Counted from the stretch's first letter, positions 1 through 12,404 are shown. The stretch is 64,000 nucleotides of DNA from Streptomyces sp. H27-C3 (GCF_030063415.1 NZ_JASITA010000032.1:11100-75099); one strand, 5' to 3'. Numbers and translations: made by a program. Notes: generated by a model from the sequence alone, not told the origin.

Positions 1-70
1 GCGGGTGGGGGGGGGGTGCGGTGGGGGCCCCCCCCGGCGGGGGGGGCCCACGGACCGTACCCTTGTCCCT
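1..70. other. G/C homopolymer-rich window edge upstream of murB
   Basis: The first 50 bases are almost pure G and C runs. They translate into low-complexity glycine/proline in frame with murB, which does not resemble the start of a MurB protein. I treat this as noncoding sequence or a difficult-to-sequence edge and start murB at base 71. Confidence 0.5.
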
Positions 71-1126
71 GTGCAGGAACTTCATGACGCCCCCCTCGCC
101 CCCCTGACCACCTTCCGTCTCGGCGGCCCCGCGACCCGACTCATCACGGCCACCACCGACACCGAGGTGATCGCCGCCGTGCGCGAGGCGGACGCCGCGG
201 GCACCCCGCTGCTGATCATCGGCGGCGGCAGCAACCTGGTCATCGGTGACAAGGGCCTCGACGGCACCGCCCTGCGCATCGCCACCCGGGGCTTCGACCT
301 CGATGGCGCCTCGCTGGAACTGGCGGCCGGCGAGGTATGGACCGACGCGGTGGCCCGCACCGTCGAAGCGGGACTCGCGGGCATCGAATGCCTCGCAGGG
401 ATCCCCGGCTCCGCGGGCGCGACGCCGATCCAGAACGTCGGGGCGTACGGCCAGGAAGTCTCCAGCACGATCACCGAGGTCGTCGCGTACGACCGCTCCA
501 CGGGGGACACGGTCACGCTCACCAACGCCGAGTGCGACTTCTCGTACCGGCACAGCCGCTTCAAGCAGGACCCCGCGCGTTACGTCGTCCTGCGCGTCCG
601 CTTCGAGCTGGAGGACGCGGGCGGGCTCTCGGCGCCCATCAAGTACCCCGAGACCGCGCGCGTCCTCGGGGTGCGGGCGGGCGAGCGGGTCGCGGCGGCG
701 GTCGCGCGCGAGACGGTGCTGAAGCTGCGGGCGGGCAAGGGCATGGTCCTGGACGCCGAGGACCATGACACCTGGTCTGCGGGGTCCTTCTTCACCAACC
801 CGATCCTGACGGCCGAGGAGTACGCGGCGTTCCGCGCCCGGGTGTACGAGAAGCTCGGCCCCGAGGTCGCCCCGCCGGCGTTTCCGGCGGGGGAGGGGCT
901 CACCAAGACGTCCGCGGCATGGCTCATCGACAAGGCGGGCTTCACCAAGGGATACGGGAGCGGGCCCGCCCGTATCTCCGGCAAGCACACGCTGGCTCTC
1001 ACCAACCGGGGCGCGGCCACGACCGAGGATCTGCTGGCGCTCGCGCGGGAGGTCGTTGTCGGGGTGCGGGAGGCGTTCGGGGTGACGCTGGTCAATGAGC
1101 CGGTGACGGTGGGCGTCAGCCTGTAG
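71..1126 (+). CDS. murB: UDP-N-acetylenolpyruvoylglucosamine reductase MurB
   Basis: FAD- and NADPH-dependent cytoplasmic enzyme that reduces UDP-GlcNAc-enolpyruvate to UDP-MurNAc, the second committed step of peptidoglycan precursor synthesis. The 351-residue product has the FAD-binding PCMH-type motif GGGSNLVI near residue 55, the GIPGSAGATPIQNVGAYGQE block near residue 115, and the C-terminal SAGSFFTNP segment carrying the expected catalytic serine. I chose the GTG at 71 because family proteins begin close to MQELHDAPLAPLTTFRLGG; the open frame continues to base 5 but only through G/C homopolymers. It is followed by a GC-rich intergenic region and a convergent gene. Family certain, start moderately sure. 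Confidence 0.95.
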   Translation: MQELHDAPLAPLTTFRLGGPATRLITATTDTEVIAAVREADAAGTPLLIIGGGSNLVIGDKGLDGTALRIATRGFDLDGASLELAAGEVWTDAVARTVEAGLAGIECLAGIPGSAGATPIQNVGAYGQEVSSTITEVVAYDRSTGDTVTLTNAECDFSYRHSRFKQDPARYVVLRVRFELEDAGGLSAPIKYPETARVLGVRAGERVAAAVARETVLKLRAGKGMVLDAEDHDTWSAGSFFTNPILTAEEYAAFRARVYEKLGPEVAPPAFPAGEGLTKTSAAWLIDKAGFTKGYGSGPARISGKHTLALTNRGAATTEDLLALAREVVVGVREAFGVTLVNEPVTVGVSL

Positions 1127-1327
1127 GGGGCCGGGCCGGGTGGCGGGTGTGGGTTGCCTGCGGCACCTTTCCCGTACCCGCCCCTTCCCACAACCGGGGC
1201 TCCGCCCCGGACCCCGGTCATCGAACGCCGGACGGGCCGGAGTGGTCGGGGTGGGACGCCGGACGGGCTGAGTGGGCGGGGACACGTCCGGGCACTGGTC
1301 CGGAGTGGTCCGGGTGCGCGGTCGGAC
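1127..1327. repeat. GC-rich intergenic region with inverted and short direct repeats
   Basis: The space between convergent murB and the deaminase has a hairpin (CGGGGCTCCGCCCCG around 1196-1211) and repeated copies of CGCCGGACGGGC (about 1226 and 1257). This class of dispersed element is very common between Streptomyces genes. It probably acts as a shared terminator region; no coding function is seen. Confidence 0.5.
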
Positions 1328-2422
1328 TCAGCTCACCACCCACTCCTCGATCCCCGCCAGCAGCTTCGCCTTCGTGTCCTCCGGCGCTGCCGAGCCGCGT
1401 ACCGACTGCCGTGCCAGCTCCGCCAGTTCCGGGTCCGTGAAGGCGTGGTGGCGGCGGGCGAGGTCGTACTGCGCGGCCAGCCTCGATCCGAAGAGCAGCG
1501 GGTCGTCCGCGCCCAGCGCCATCGGTACCCCGGCGTCGTACAGCGTGCGCAGCGGTACGTCCTCGGGCTTCTCGTAGACGCCCAGCGCCACATTCGACGA
1601 CGGGCACACCTCGCAGGTCACCCCGCGCTCCGCGAGCCGGCGCAGCAGCCTCGGGTCCTCGGCCGCCCGTACGCCGTGCCCGATCCGTGAGGCGTGCAGA
1701 TCGTCCAGGCAGTCCCGTACGGAAGAGGGGCCGGTCAGCTCCCCGCCGTGCGGCGCCGCGAGCAGGCCGCCCTCGCGGGCGATGGCGAAGGCGCGGTCGA
1801 AGTCCCTGGCCATGCCGCGGCGCTCGTCGTTGGAGAGCCCGAAGCCCACGACGCCCTGGTCCGCGAACCGCACCGCGAGCCGTGCCAGCGTCCGCGCGTC
1901 CAGCGGATGCTTCATCCGGTTCGCCGCGACCACCACCCGTATCCCCAGGCCGGTGTCCCGGGCCGCGCTCCGCACCGCGTCGAGGATGACCTCCAGCGCG
2001 GGGATCAGGCCGCCGAGCGTGGTGGCGTACGACGTCGGATCCACCTGGATCTCCAGCCAGCCCGAGCCGTCCCGCACATCCTCCTCGGCCGCCTCCCGCA
2101 CGAGCCGCTGGATGTCCTCCGGCGACCGCACGCAGGACCGCGCGATGTCGTAGAGCCGCTGGAAACGGAACCAGCCCCGCTCGTCGGTGGCCCGCAGTTT
2201 CGGCGGCCTACCGCCGGTCAGCGCCTCCGGCAGGTGTACGCCGTACTTGTCGGCCAGCTCGATCAGGGTCCCGGGCCGCATCGATCCGGTGAAGTGAAGA
2301 TGCAAGTGAGCCTTCGGCAGCAGACGCAGGTCCCGGTCGGCGGCCGGGTCACGGGCACAGACACTCGAAGGGTTGAGGGGGTGTCCCCCTGGTGAGGCCA
2401 ACATCCCAAGATCTTGCCGCAC
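1328..2422 (-). CDS. Adenosine deaminase family protein
   Basis: Predicted zinc hydrolase of the adenosine deaminase / amidohydrolase superfamily, expected to hydrolyse adenosine or a related purine in the cytosol. Visible motifs in order: zinc-binding HLHLHFTGS near residue 39, HGGE near residue 225, IGHG near residue 248, SSNVALGV near residue 278 and the metal-ligand pair in GADDP near residue 304. Length (364 aa at most) fits the family. The first motif reads KAHLHLHFTG rather than the textbook ELHxHLDG, so true substrate preference is uncertain. The start is ambiguous: GTG at 2422 or the in-frame ATG at 2404. It lies downstream of, and on the same strand as, the aminotransferase, separated by a terminator. 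Confidence 0.85.
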   Translation of the reverse strand: MRQDLGMLASPGGHPLNPSSVCARDPAADRDLRLLPKAHLHLHFTGSMRPGTLIELADKYGVHLPEALTGGRPPKLRATDERGWFRFQRLYDIARSCVRSPEDIQRLVREAAEEDVRDGSGWLEIQVDPTSYATTLGGLIPALEVILDAVRSAARDTGLGIRVVVAANRMKHPLDARTLARLAVRFADQGVVGFGLSNDERRGMARDFDRAFAIAREGGLLAAPHGGELTGPSSVRDCLDDLHASRIGHGVRAAEDPRLLRRLAERGVTCEVCPSSNVALGVYEKPEDVPLRTLYDAGVPMALGADDPLLFGSRLAAQYDLARRHHAFTDPELAELARQSVRGSAAPEDTKAKLLAGIEEWVVS

Positions 2423-2477
2423 GCACGCGCCCCCGGGAAGCGCCTTTCTCCCAACGAGTACTTGCCCGAACGCAGAA

Positions 2478-2507
2478 ACGGGCTCCCGGCCGGAGCCGGG
2501 AGCCCGT
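2478..2507 (-). terminator. Rho-independent-type terminator after the aminotransferase
   Basis: Perfect 13-bp stem (2478-2490 with 2495-2507) around a 4-nt loop. On the minus strand it is followed by TTTCTG. It sits 17 bp past the stop codon of the aminotransferase. Confidence 0.85.
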
Positions 2508-2523
2508 CACAGCGCAGGAGGGA

Positions 2524-3750
2524 TCAGTCGCGCGCTTCCGCGAGGAGCTTCTGCATCCGCGAGACACCCTCGACCAGGTCCTCGTCGCCCAGCGCGTAGG
2601 AAAGCCGCAGGTAGCCCGGCGTACCGAAGGCCTCGCCCGGTACGACCGCGACCTCGGCCTCGTCCAGGATCAGCGCGGCGAGCTCGACCGTGGTGGCCGG
2701 GCGCTTGCCACGGATCTCCTTGCCGAGCAGCGCCTTCACCGACGGGTACGCGTAGAAGGCACCCTCCGGCTCCGGGCACAGCACGCCGTCGATGTCGTTC
2801 AGCATGCGCACCACGGTGTGGCGGCGGCGGTCGAAGGCGGTACGCATCTCGGCGACCGCGTCCAGGTTGCCGGAAACGGCGGCCAGCGCCGCGATCTGCG
2901 CGACGTTGGAGACATTGGACGTGGCGTGCGACTGGAGGTTCGTCGCGGCCTTGACGACGTCCTTCGGGCCGACGATCCACCCGACACGCCAGCCGGTCAT
3001 GGCGTACGTCTTGGCGACGCCGTTGACCACGATGCACTTGTCGCGCAGCTCGGGCACGATCGCCGGCAGCGAGGTGAACTTCGCGTCGCCGTAGACCAGG
3101 TGCTCGTAGATCTCGTCCGTCAGCACCCACAGACCGTGCTCGACGGCCCAGCGGCCGATCGCCTCGGCGTCGGCCTCGTTGTAGACGGCGCCCGTCGGGT
3201 TGGACGGCGAGACGAAGAGCACGACCTTCGTGCGCTCGGTACGGGCCGCCTCCAGCTGCTCGACGGAGACCCGGTAGCCGGTGGTCTCGTCGGCGACGAC
3301 GTCGACGGGGACACCGCCCGCGAGCCGGATCGACTCGGGATACGTCGTCCAGTACGGCGCCGGGACGATGACCTCGTCGCCCGGGTCGAGGATCGCGGCG
3401 AAGGCTTCGTAGATGGCTTGCTTGCCGCCGTTGGTGACCAGGATCTGCGAGGCGTCCACCTCGTAGCCCGAGTCACGCAGCGTCTTCGCTGCGATCGCGG
3501 CCTTGAGCTCCGGGAGCCCCCCGGCAGGTGTGTAGCGGTGGTACTTCGGGTTGGAGCAGGCCTCGATCGCGGCCTCGACGATGTATCCGGGCGTCGGGAA
3601 GTCGGGCTCGCCGGCGCCGAAGCCGATGACCGGACGACCCGCCGCCTTCAGGGCCTTGGCCTTGGCGTCGACGGCAAGGGTTGCGGACTCGGAGATCGCG
3701 CCGATTCGGGCGGAAACCCGGCGCTCGGTGGGAGGAGTTGCAGCGCTCAT
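2524..3750 (-). CDS. aspC: Pyridoxal-phosphate aspartate aminotransferase
   Basis: Class I/II aminotransferase that should interconvert aspartate/2-oxoglutarate with oxaloacetate/glutamate. The 408-residue protein shows the fold-type I landmarks: substrate-binding GAGEPDFPTP near residue 45, YTPAGG near residue 73, SPSNPTGAVY near residue 175, the DEIYEHLVYGD segment near residue 210, and the Schiff-base lysine in NGVAKTYAMTGWRVG near residue 245. Start is the ATG at 3750, where homology begins (SARIGAISESAT). Divergently placed from tRNA-Trp. The gene name is by family resemblance; prephenate aminotransferases of the same subclass cannot be excluded. Confidence 0.9.
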   Translation of the reverse strand: MSAATPPTERRVSARIGAISESATLAVDAKAKALKAAGRPVIGFGAGEPDFPTPGYIVEAAIEACSNPKYHRYTPAGGLPELKAAIAAKTLRDSGYEVDASQILVTNGGKQAIYEAFAAILDPGDEVIVPAPYWTTYPESIRLAGGVPVDVVADETTGYRVSVEQLEAARTERTKVVLFVSPSNPTGAVYNEADAEAIGRWAVEHGLWVLTDEIYEHLVYGDAKFTSLPAIVPELRDKCIVVNGVAKTYAMTGWRVGWIVGPKDVVKAATNLQSHATSNVSNVAQIAALAAVSGNLDAVAEMRTAFDRRRHTVVRMLNDIDGVLCPEPEGAFYAYPSVKALLGKEIRGKRPATTVELAALILDEAEVAVVPGEAFGTPGYLRLSYALGDEDLVEGVSRMQKLLAEARD

Positions 3751-3932
3751 ACGGCCCATCGTCCCAGACGGGAAACCCGCGCGGCACACAGGTTTCAAAG
3801 GGCGGACAGGAGCTTTCTGTTCGACGCCGGGCCGACGACCACGTACACTCACCTGTCGTTGGCCCTCACCGACCACACCGCCGTGCGCACTCCGTGCACT
3901 CGGTCGGATGCGGTAGGTTGGGCGAACCACAA

Positions 3933-4005
3933 AGGGTCGTAGCTCAATTGGTAGAGCACTGGTCTCCAAAACCAGCGGTTGGGGGTTCAAGTCCCTCCGG
4001 CCCTG
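3933..4005 (+). tRNA. trpT: tRNA-Trp (CCA)
   Basis: 73-nt cloverleaf: acceptor arms AGGGTCG/CGGCCCT, D-arm GCTC...GAGC, anticodon arm CTGGT/ACCAG with loop CTCCAAA (anticodon CCA), and T-arm with GGTTCAAGTCC. The 3' CCA is not encoded. It lies just upstream of secE, its usual Streptomyces location. Confidence 0.97.
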
Positions 4006-4111
4006 CTACACACTCCTTCGCCGGGATGTGTGCGCATGTACGTATTTCTATGGACTGCCGTGCGGCTCGACCGGGCGCGGCACGGCCACGACCCGGAATC
4101 AGGTGAGAAGC

Positions 4112-4399
4112 GTGACGGACGCCGTGGGCTCCATCGACATGCCTGATGCCCAGGACGAGACGCCGGATTCCAAGAAAAAGTCCCGCAAGGGCGGCAAGCG
4201 CGGCAAGAAGGGCCCCTTCGGCCGTCTCGCGCTTTTCTACCGCCAGATCGTTGCCGAGCTGCGCAAGGTCGTCTGGCCGACTCGCAACCAGCTGACGACC
4301 TACACCGCCGTGGTGATTGTTTTCGTCGTCGTCATGATCGGCATTGTTACCGTGATCGACATGGGCTTCGCCGAAGCCGTCAAATACGTCTTCGGCTAA
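4112..4399 (+). CDS. secE: Preprotein translocase subunit SecE
   Basis: Small subunit that clamps the SecY channel in the cytoplasmic membrane. The 95-residue product has a lysine-rich cytoplasmic N-terminus (about residues 18-35), the conserved amphipathic segment with ELRKVVWPTR near residue 51, and one transmembrane helix (about residues 66-86), which is the single-helix form typical of Gram-positive SecE. I start at the GTG at 4112, preceded by a purine-rich stretch, because upstream in-frame codons overlap the tRNA trailer. It is followed after 74 bp by nusG, the canonical pair. Confidence 0.95.
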   Translation: MTDAVGSIDMPDAQDETPDSKKKSRKGGKRGKKGPFGRLALFYRQIVAELRKVVWPTRNQLTTYTAVVIVFVVVMIGIVTVIDMGFAEAVKYVFG

Positions 4400-4473
4400 C
4401 CCGGCGTAGGGCGCCTCTCCGGGCGCCCCTTTCGCACGTTCCACCCATATGTATCCAGGAAGAAGCAGCCACC

Positions 4474-5451
4474 GTGTCTGACCCGAACCTGAACGACGCC
4501 GCTGAGTCGGGCGTGAGCTTCGAGTCCGCAGAGGACGAACTCGACATTGTCGAGGCGGCTGACGCTGTCGACCCGGACGAGGCCGAAGCGGCCGACGCCG
4601 CCGCCGAGCCGGCCGAAGAGGCCGCCGTGCACATCGAGTCCCCCGAGGACATCGCCGGCGTCGATGAAGTCGTCAACGCCGAAGAGATCGCCGAACCGGA
4701 GGCCGACGAGGTCGCCGCCGCTGTCGACGAGGTGGCCGAGGCCGAGGCTGACGCCGAGGAAGAGGGCGTCGTCGCCGAGGTGTCCGAGGACACCGATGAG
4801 GCCGAGCCCGCCGTGGAGGCCCCCGAGGCGCCGGCCGACCCGACCGCAGCGCTCCGTGAGGAGCTGCGCGCCCTGCCCGGCGAGTGGTACGTCATCCACA
4901 CGTATGCCGGGTACGAGAAGCGCGTGAAGGCCAACCTGGAGCAGCGCGCCGTCTCGCTGAACGTCGAGGAGTTCATCTACCAGGCGGAAGTGCCCGAGGA
5001 AGAGATCACTCAGATCAAGAACGGCGAGCGCAAGAACGTTCGCCAGAACAAGCTTCCCGGCTACGTCCTGGTCCGCATGGACCTCACCAACGAGTCCTGG
5101 GGCGTTGTCCGCAACACCCCCGGTGTCACCGGCTTCGTGGGCAACGCCTACGACCCGTACCCGCTGACGCTGGACGAGATCGTCAAGATGCTCGCCCCCG
5201 AGGCCGAGGAGAAGGCAGCCCGCGAGGCCGCCGAGGCCGAGGGCAAGCCGGCTCCGTCCCGCAAGGTCGAGGTCCAGGTGCTGGACTTCGAGGTGGGCGA
5301 CTCGGTCACCGTCACCGACGGTCCCTTCGCGACCCTCCAGGCGACGATCAACGAGATCAACGCCGACTCGAAGAAGGTCAAGGGTCTCGTCGAGATCTTC
5401 GGCCGCGAGACCCCGGTCGAGCTCAGCTTCGAGCAGATCCAGAAGAACTGA
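4474..5451 (+). CDS. nusG: Transcription termination/antitermination factor NusG
   Basis: RNA polymerase-binding elongation factor. The 325-residue protein is long because of an acidic, alanine/glutamate-rich N-terminal extension (about residues 1-125) seen in actinomycetes. The NGN domain follows (GEWYVIHTYAGYEKRVKANL near residue 135, then PGYVLVRMDL), and the C-terminal KOW domain has the conserved VGDSVTVTDGPFATL motif near residue 275. GTG start with AGGAAG upstream. Cotranscribed with secE; a strong hairpin follows. Confidence 0.97.
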   Translation: MSDPNLNDAAESGVSFESAEDELDIVEAADAVDPDEAEAADAAAEPAEEAAVHIESPEDIAGVDEVVNAEEIAEPEADEVAAAVDEVAEAEADAEEEGVVAEVSEDTDEAEPAVEAPEAPADPTAALREELRALPGEWYVIHTYAGYEKRVKANLEQRAVSLNVEEFIYQAEVPEEEITQIKNGERKNVRQNKLPGYVLVRMDLTNESWGVVRNTPGVTGFVGNAYDPYPLTLDEIVKMLAPEAEEKAAREAAEAEGKPAPSRKVEVQVLDFEVGDSVTVTDGPFATLQATINEINADSKKVKGLVEIFGRETPVELSFEQIQKN

Positions 5452-5480
5452 CACCTTCCGGACCCCCCCCGCTTCCGACC

Positions 5481-5513
5481 AGGTCAGATCGGCTCTCAAA
5501 GCCGGTCTGACCT
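5481..5513 (+). terminator. Terminator after nusG
   Basis: Fourteen-pair stem (5481-5494 with 5500-5513, one G-T pair) and 5-nt loop, followed by GCTTGGTTTC. It separates secE-nusG from rplK-rplA. Confidence 0.8.
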
Positions 5514-5620
5514 GCTTGGTTTCAGCCTGCACAGCTCTACCCGTTATTGTTGTGCGGTATGCCTTCGTCCGGTTCGTCGGACGGATGGCTGAAAACTCTC
5601 ACTAGGACCCGGAGAGAGCA

Positions 5621-6058
5621 ATGCCTCCCAAGAAGAAGAAGAAGATCACAGGGCTGATCAAGCTCCAGATCAATGCCGGTGCGGCCAACCCGGCGCCGCC
5701 GGTCGGTCCCGCACTGGGCCAGCACGGCGTCAACATCATGGAGTTCTGCAAGGCCTACAACGCCGCGACCGAGTCGCAGCGTGGCATGGTCGTGCCGGTG
5801 GAGATCACGGTCTACGACGACCGTTCCTTCACCTTCATCACGAAGACTCCGCCGGCCGCGAAGCTGATCCTCAAGGCCGCAGGTGTGGACAAGGGATCGG
5901 GCGAGCCGCACAAGACCAAGGTTGCCAAGCTCACCGGCGCCCAGGTCCGCGACATCGCCACGGTCAAGATGCCCGACCTGAACGCCAACGACCTGGAAGC
6001 CGCGTCGAAGATCATCGCCGGCACCGCCAGGTCGATGGGCATCACCGTCGAGGGCTGA
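5621..6058 (+). CDS. rplK: 50S ribosomal protein L11
   Basis: Binds the GTPase-associated centre of 23S rRNA, where EF-G and EF-Tu act, and is needed for stringent-response sensing. The 145-residue product opens with a lysine run, then the conserved [20 protein letters not shown] block (residues 16-35) and a C-terminal RNA-binding domain including [11 protein letters not shown] start with GGAGAGA spaced correctly. First gene of the rplK-rplA pair. Confidence 0.97.
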
Positions 6059-6137
6059 CCGTCCCCGTAGCACCTCAGTGGTAGGGCCAAGCGCTGGTCC
6101 GTGCCACGACTCCACCTCCATAACAACAGGAGCAGAA

Positions 6138-6860
6138 GTGAAGCGCAGCAAGAACTACCGCGCTGCGGAAGCCAAGATCGACCGGGAGCGCAACTACGCC
6201 CCGCTCGAGGCTGTCCGTATCGCCAAGGACTCCTCCGCGACCAAGTTCGACGGCACCGTCGAGGTCGCCATGCGTCTGGGTGTCGACCCGCGCAAGGCCG
6301 ACCAGATGGTCCGTGGCACCGTGAACCTCCCGCACGGCACCGGCAAGACCGCCCGGGTCCTGGTCTTCGCGACCGGCGACCGTGCCGAGGCAGCGCGCGC
6401 CGCGGGCGCCGACATCGTCGGCTCCGACGAGCTCATCGACGAGGTCGCGAAGGGCCGTCTGGACTTCGACGCCGTCGTCGCCACCCCGGACCTCATGGGC
6501 AAGGTCGGCCGCCTCGGCCGCGTGCTCGGCCCGCGTGGTCTGATGCCGAACCCGAAGACCGGAACGGTCACCCCGGACGTGACGAAGGCTGTCACGGACA
6601 TCAAGGGCGGCAAGATCGAGTTCCGCGTCGACAAGCACTCGAACCTGCACTTCATCATCGGCAAGGTCTCCTTCGACGAGACCAAGCTGGTGGAGAACTA
6701 CGCCGCGGCGCTGGACGAGATCCTTCGTCTGAAGCCGTCCGCCGCGAAGGGCCGCTACATCAAGACGGCGACCCTGACCACCACGATGGGCCCCGGCATC
6801 CCGCTGGACTCCAACCGCACCCGCAACCTCCTCGTCGAGGAGGACCCGGCCGCCGTCTGA
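6138..6860 (+). CDS. rplA: 50S ribosomal protein L1
   Basis: Large-subunit protein of the L1 stalk that helps deacylated tRNA leave the E site; in many bacteria it also represses its own operon. 240 residues with the diagnostic GKVGRLGRVLGPRGLMPNPK region near residue 125 and the C-terminal TTTMGPGI. GTG start at 6138 with AGGAG upstream; the longer open frame lacks homology. A strong terminator follows. Confidence 0.97.
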   Translation: MKRSKNYRAAEAKIDRERNYAPLEAVRIAKDSSATKFDGTVEVAMRLGVDPRKADQMVRGTVNLPHGTGKTARVLVFATGDRAEAARAAGADIVGSDELIDEVAKGRLDFDAVVATPDLMGKVGRLGRVLGPRGLMPNPKTGTVTPDVTKAVTDIKGGKIEFRVDKHSNLHFIIGKVSFDETKLVENYAAALDEILRLKPSAAKGRYIKTATLTTTMGPGIPLDSNRTRNLLVEEDPAAV

Positions 6861-6892
6861 TCCTGACGGCAGTCGCGGACCGCGTGCTGTAG

Positions 6893-6930
6893 CCGGGCCC
6901 CGCACCTCTCAGGAGGCGCGGGGCCCGGTT
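6893..6930 (+). terminator. Terminator after rplA
   Basis: Eleven-bp perfect GC stem (6893-6903 with 6918-6928), its loop containing an additional CCTC/GAGG pairing, followed by TTTCG. It isolates rplK-rplA from rplJ-rplL. Confidence 0.8.
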
Positions 6931-6988
6931 TCGCGTCCCCGGGCACCCGGGGCCGCCGACGGGGCGCGAGAGGGGCCCAGGGGGCGAT

Positions 6989-7018
6989 TTGCCTGACGTG
7001 GATCCGTTCGCGTACTCT
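6989..7018 (+). promoter_or_regulatory. Probable rplJL promoter
   Basis: TTGCCT (6989-6994) and TACTCT (7013-7018) separated by 18 bp match a vegetative sigma (HrdB-type) promoter. It lies just downstream of the rplA terminator and about 220 bp before rplJ. Confidence 0.55.
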
Positions 7019-7029
7019 TCGGAAGAAGC

Positions 7030-7190
7030 CAAAGACCGCTGGTCGTTGCCGTGACTTCGCAAGAAGGTGCGGCGGCCGAAGGATCCGCCAGGCGCGGACG
7101 TCCTGCACAGGTAATTCGTGGAAAAGCTCCCGGGATTCGTTCCGGTTGAGCCCGCCCCGTGCGCCTGCGCCGGGGCGTTTCGTTTTGCCC
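7030..7190 (+). ncRNA. L10-leader-like 5' UTR with embedded attenuator hairpin
   Basis: A long untranslated leader precedes rplJ, as is usual for L10 operons whose product L10(L12)4 binds its own mRNA. Within it GCCCCG/CGGGGC (7154-7159 with 7171-7176) plus an inner GCGC/GCGC pairing forms a strong hairpin followed by GTTTCGTTTT, i.e. an intrinsic-terminator-like element ahead of the gene. Assignment to the L10 leader class is by position and architecture; covariance scoring was not possible. Confidence 0.55.
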
Positions 7191-7237
7191 AGCCCCTTCT
7201 GAGCGGTCCTCATCACCCGGAAGGAGGCCGACGCTCT

Positions 7238-7798
7238 ATGGCAAGGCCCGACAAGGCTGCCGCGGTAGCCGAGCTCACGGACAAGTTCCGTAGCTCGAAC
7301 GCCGCCGTGCTGACCGAGTACCGGGGTCTCACCGTGGCTCAGCTCAAGGAGCTGCGCCGTTCACTCGGTGAGAACGCCCAGTACGCCGTGGTGAAGAACA
7401 CGCTGACCAAGATCGCGGCCAACGAGGCCGGGATCGACACGCTGGACGACCTGTTCGTGGGTCCGACGGCGGTTGCCTTCGTCACCGGTGACCCGGTGGA
7501 GTCGGCGAAGGGTCTTCGTGACTTCGCCAAGGAGAACCCCAACCTCGTCATCAAGGGCGGTGTCCTTGATGGTAAGGCGCTGACCGCTGATGAGTTCAAG
7601 AAGCTCGCGGACCTTGAGTCCCGCGAGGTTCTGCTCGCCAAGGTGGCCGGTGGAATCAAGGCGTCGATGGCCAAGGCCGCGGCGACTTTCCAGGCTCCTC
7701 TCACGGAGTTCGTCCGCACCGCGGACGCGCTTCGCGCCAAGGTCGAGCAGGGCGGTGCCGGTACGCCGGCTCCCGCCGAGGCCGAGGTGGCGGAGTAA
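7238..7798 (+). CDS. rplJ: 50S ribosomal protein L10
   Basis: Base of the L7/L12 stalk that anchors L12 dimers. The 186-residue product shows YRGLTVAQLKELRRSL near residue 29, YAVVKNTL near residue 48 and a C-terminal helix for L12 binding ending in an Ala/Glu-rich tail. Start is the ATG at 7238 preceded by AAGGAGG; the upstream open frame is the leader. Cotranscribed with rplL 83 bp later. Confidence 0.97.
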   Translation: MARPDKAAAVAELTDKFRSSNAAVLTEYRGLTVAQLKELRRSLGENAQYAVVKNTLTKIAANEAGIDTLDDLFVGPTAVAFVTGDPVESAKGLRDFAKENPNLVIKGGVLDGKALTADEFKKLADLESREVLLAKVAGGIKASMAKAAATFQAPLTEFVRTADALRAKVEQGGAGTPAPAEAEVAE

Positions 7799-7881
7799 CT
7801 CCCGCCCTTTGGTCACAGCGGGCCCGTACGCCCGCCTCCATATACACCCGGCACCTGCCGAATTAGTGGAAGGACGCCATC

Positions 7882-8259
7882 ATGGCGAAGCTGTCCCAGG
7901 ACGAGCTGCTCGCGCAGTTCGAGACCCTGACCCTCATCGAGCTCTCTGAGTTCGTCAAGGCCTTCGAAGAGAAGTTCGACGTCAAGGCTGCCGCCCCCGT
8001 CGCCGCCGCCGGCCCCGCCGCCGCCGCCGCCGAGGCCCCGGAGGAGCAGGACGAGTTCGACGTCATCCTCACCGGTGCCGGCGAGAAGAAGATCCAGGTC
8101 ATCAAGGTTGTGCGTGAGCTCACCTCGCTGGGTCTGAAGGAGGCCAAGGACCTCGTCGACGGCGCTCCGAAGCCGGTCCTCGAGAAGGTCGCCAAGGAGG
8201 CCGCTGAGAAGGCCGCCGAGTCCCTCAAGGGCGCGGGCGCGTCTGTCGAGGTCAAGTGA
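7882..8259 (+). CDS. rplL: 50S ribosomal protein L7/L12
   Basis: Flexible stalk protein that recruits translation GTPases. 125 residues: N-terminal dimerisation domain, an alanine/proline hinge (about residues 35-55), and the C-terminal factor-binding domain with EKKIQVIKVVRELTSLGLKE near residue 75 and AKDLVDGAP. ATG start with GGAAGGA upstream. A stem-loop downstream may lower read-through into rpoB. Confidence 0.98.
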   Translation: MAKLSQDELLAQFETLTLIELSEFVKAFEEKFDVKAAAPVAAAGPAAAAAEAPEEQDEFDVILTGAGEKKIQVIKVVRELTSLGLKEAKDLVDGAPKPVLEKVAKEAAEKAAESLKGAGASVEVK

Positions 8260-8294
8260 CCTTGTTGAGTCTCTGACTCAGCAGTTCCAGTTTT

Positions 8295-8326
8295 GAGGGC
8301 GATCACCCATCCGGGTGGTCGCCCTC
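8295..8326 (+). terminator. Stem-loop after rplL (partial terminator)
   Basis: Fourteen-pair stem (8295-8308 with 8313-8326, one wobble) with a 4-nt loop and no clear U-run. In this position, between abundant L12 and less abundant RNA polymerase, it likely gives partial termination. Confidence 0.65.
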
Positions 8327-8823
8327 AGGCGTTCCCGTAGTGCCTGCCTTGCTCTTCGCTCCGTGACGAGTAGGGTGATCATCGCCGTTGCCTGACGGTG
8401 TCCGAGCGCCGTTCTCCGGGCCGTACTCCGCAGTAGCGGGCGGCGACGATCTCCACGGAGGACGGGGGGCCTTGACGAACCGCACGAGGCGCGCAATTCT
8501 CAGGATGCGTCGTTCACACCGATCCGGATCCGAGGCATGGATCGGCGACGCAGAGGGCAGTACTGATATGCGCTAGCAGCGCGTGGCTTGCAGCAGGAGT
8601 TGAGTACAGCGAGGGTCTCCAAAAACCCGCTCTGGACATCAGTGGGCCAAGTGGCTACACTGACCCTTTGCGCTGCCTGTTAGCTGCCTCCTGCCCGTCA
8701 CCAGGGGCATACCCAAAGCTTGAGCACCGATGATCGACTTCCCCTTTTGGGGATTTCTGTCGCTGTGCCCATCTTGGGACCGGTACGCGCGTAGTGAGTC
8801 CGAGCCCTCGGAAGGACCCCCTC
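8327..8823 (+). promoter_or_regulatory. rplL-rpoB intergenic region with rpoB promoter
   Basis: No convincing gene in this roughly 500-bp gap. A good sigma-70-type promoter is seen: TGGACA (8633-8638), 17 bp, TACACT (8656-8661), about 165 bp before rpoB. This supports independent transcription of rpoBC besides read-through from rplJL. Confidence 0.6.
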
Positions 8824-12306
<3,483 letters not shown>

Positions 12307-12404
12307 CGGGCTGGCCGGTCGCCGCTTCACCGCGGCGGCCGGCTCTCCCCGGACCCGTTCAGACCATGATTGAGACTCGACCCCGAAAGAGGGATTGACG
12401 ACAA

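Noticed and set aside
2392..3942. 516-codon plus-strand open frame opposite aspC
   Set aside because: Antisense shadow of the aminotransferase; composition repetitive.
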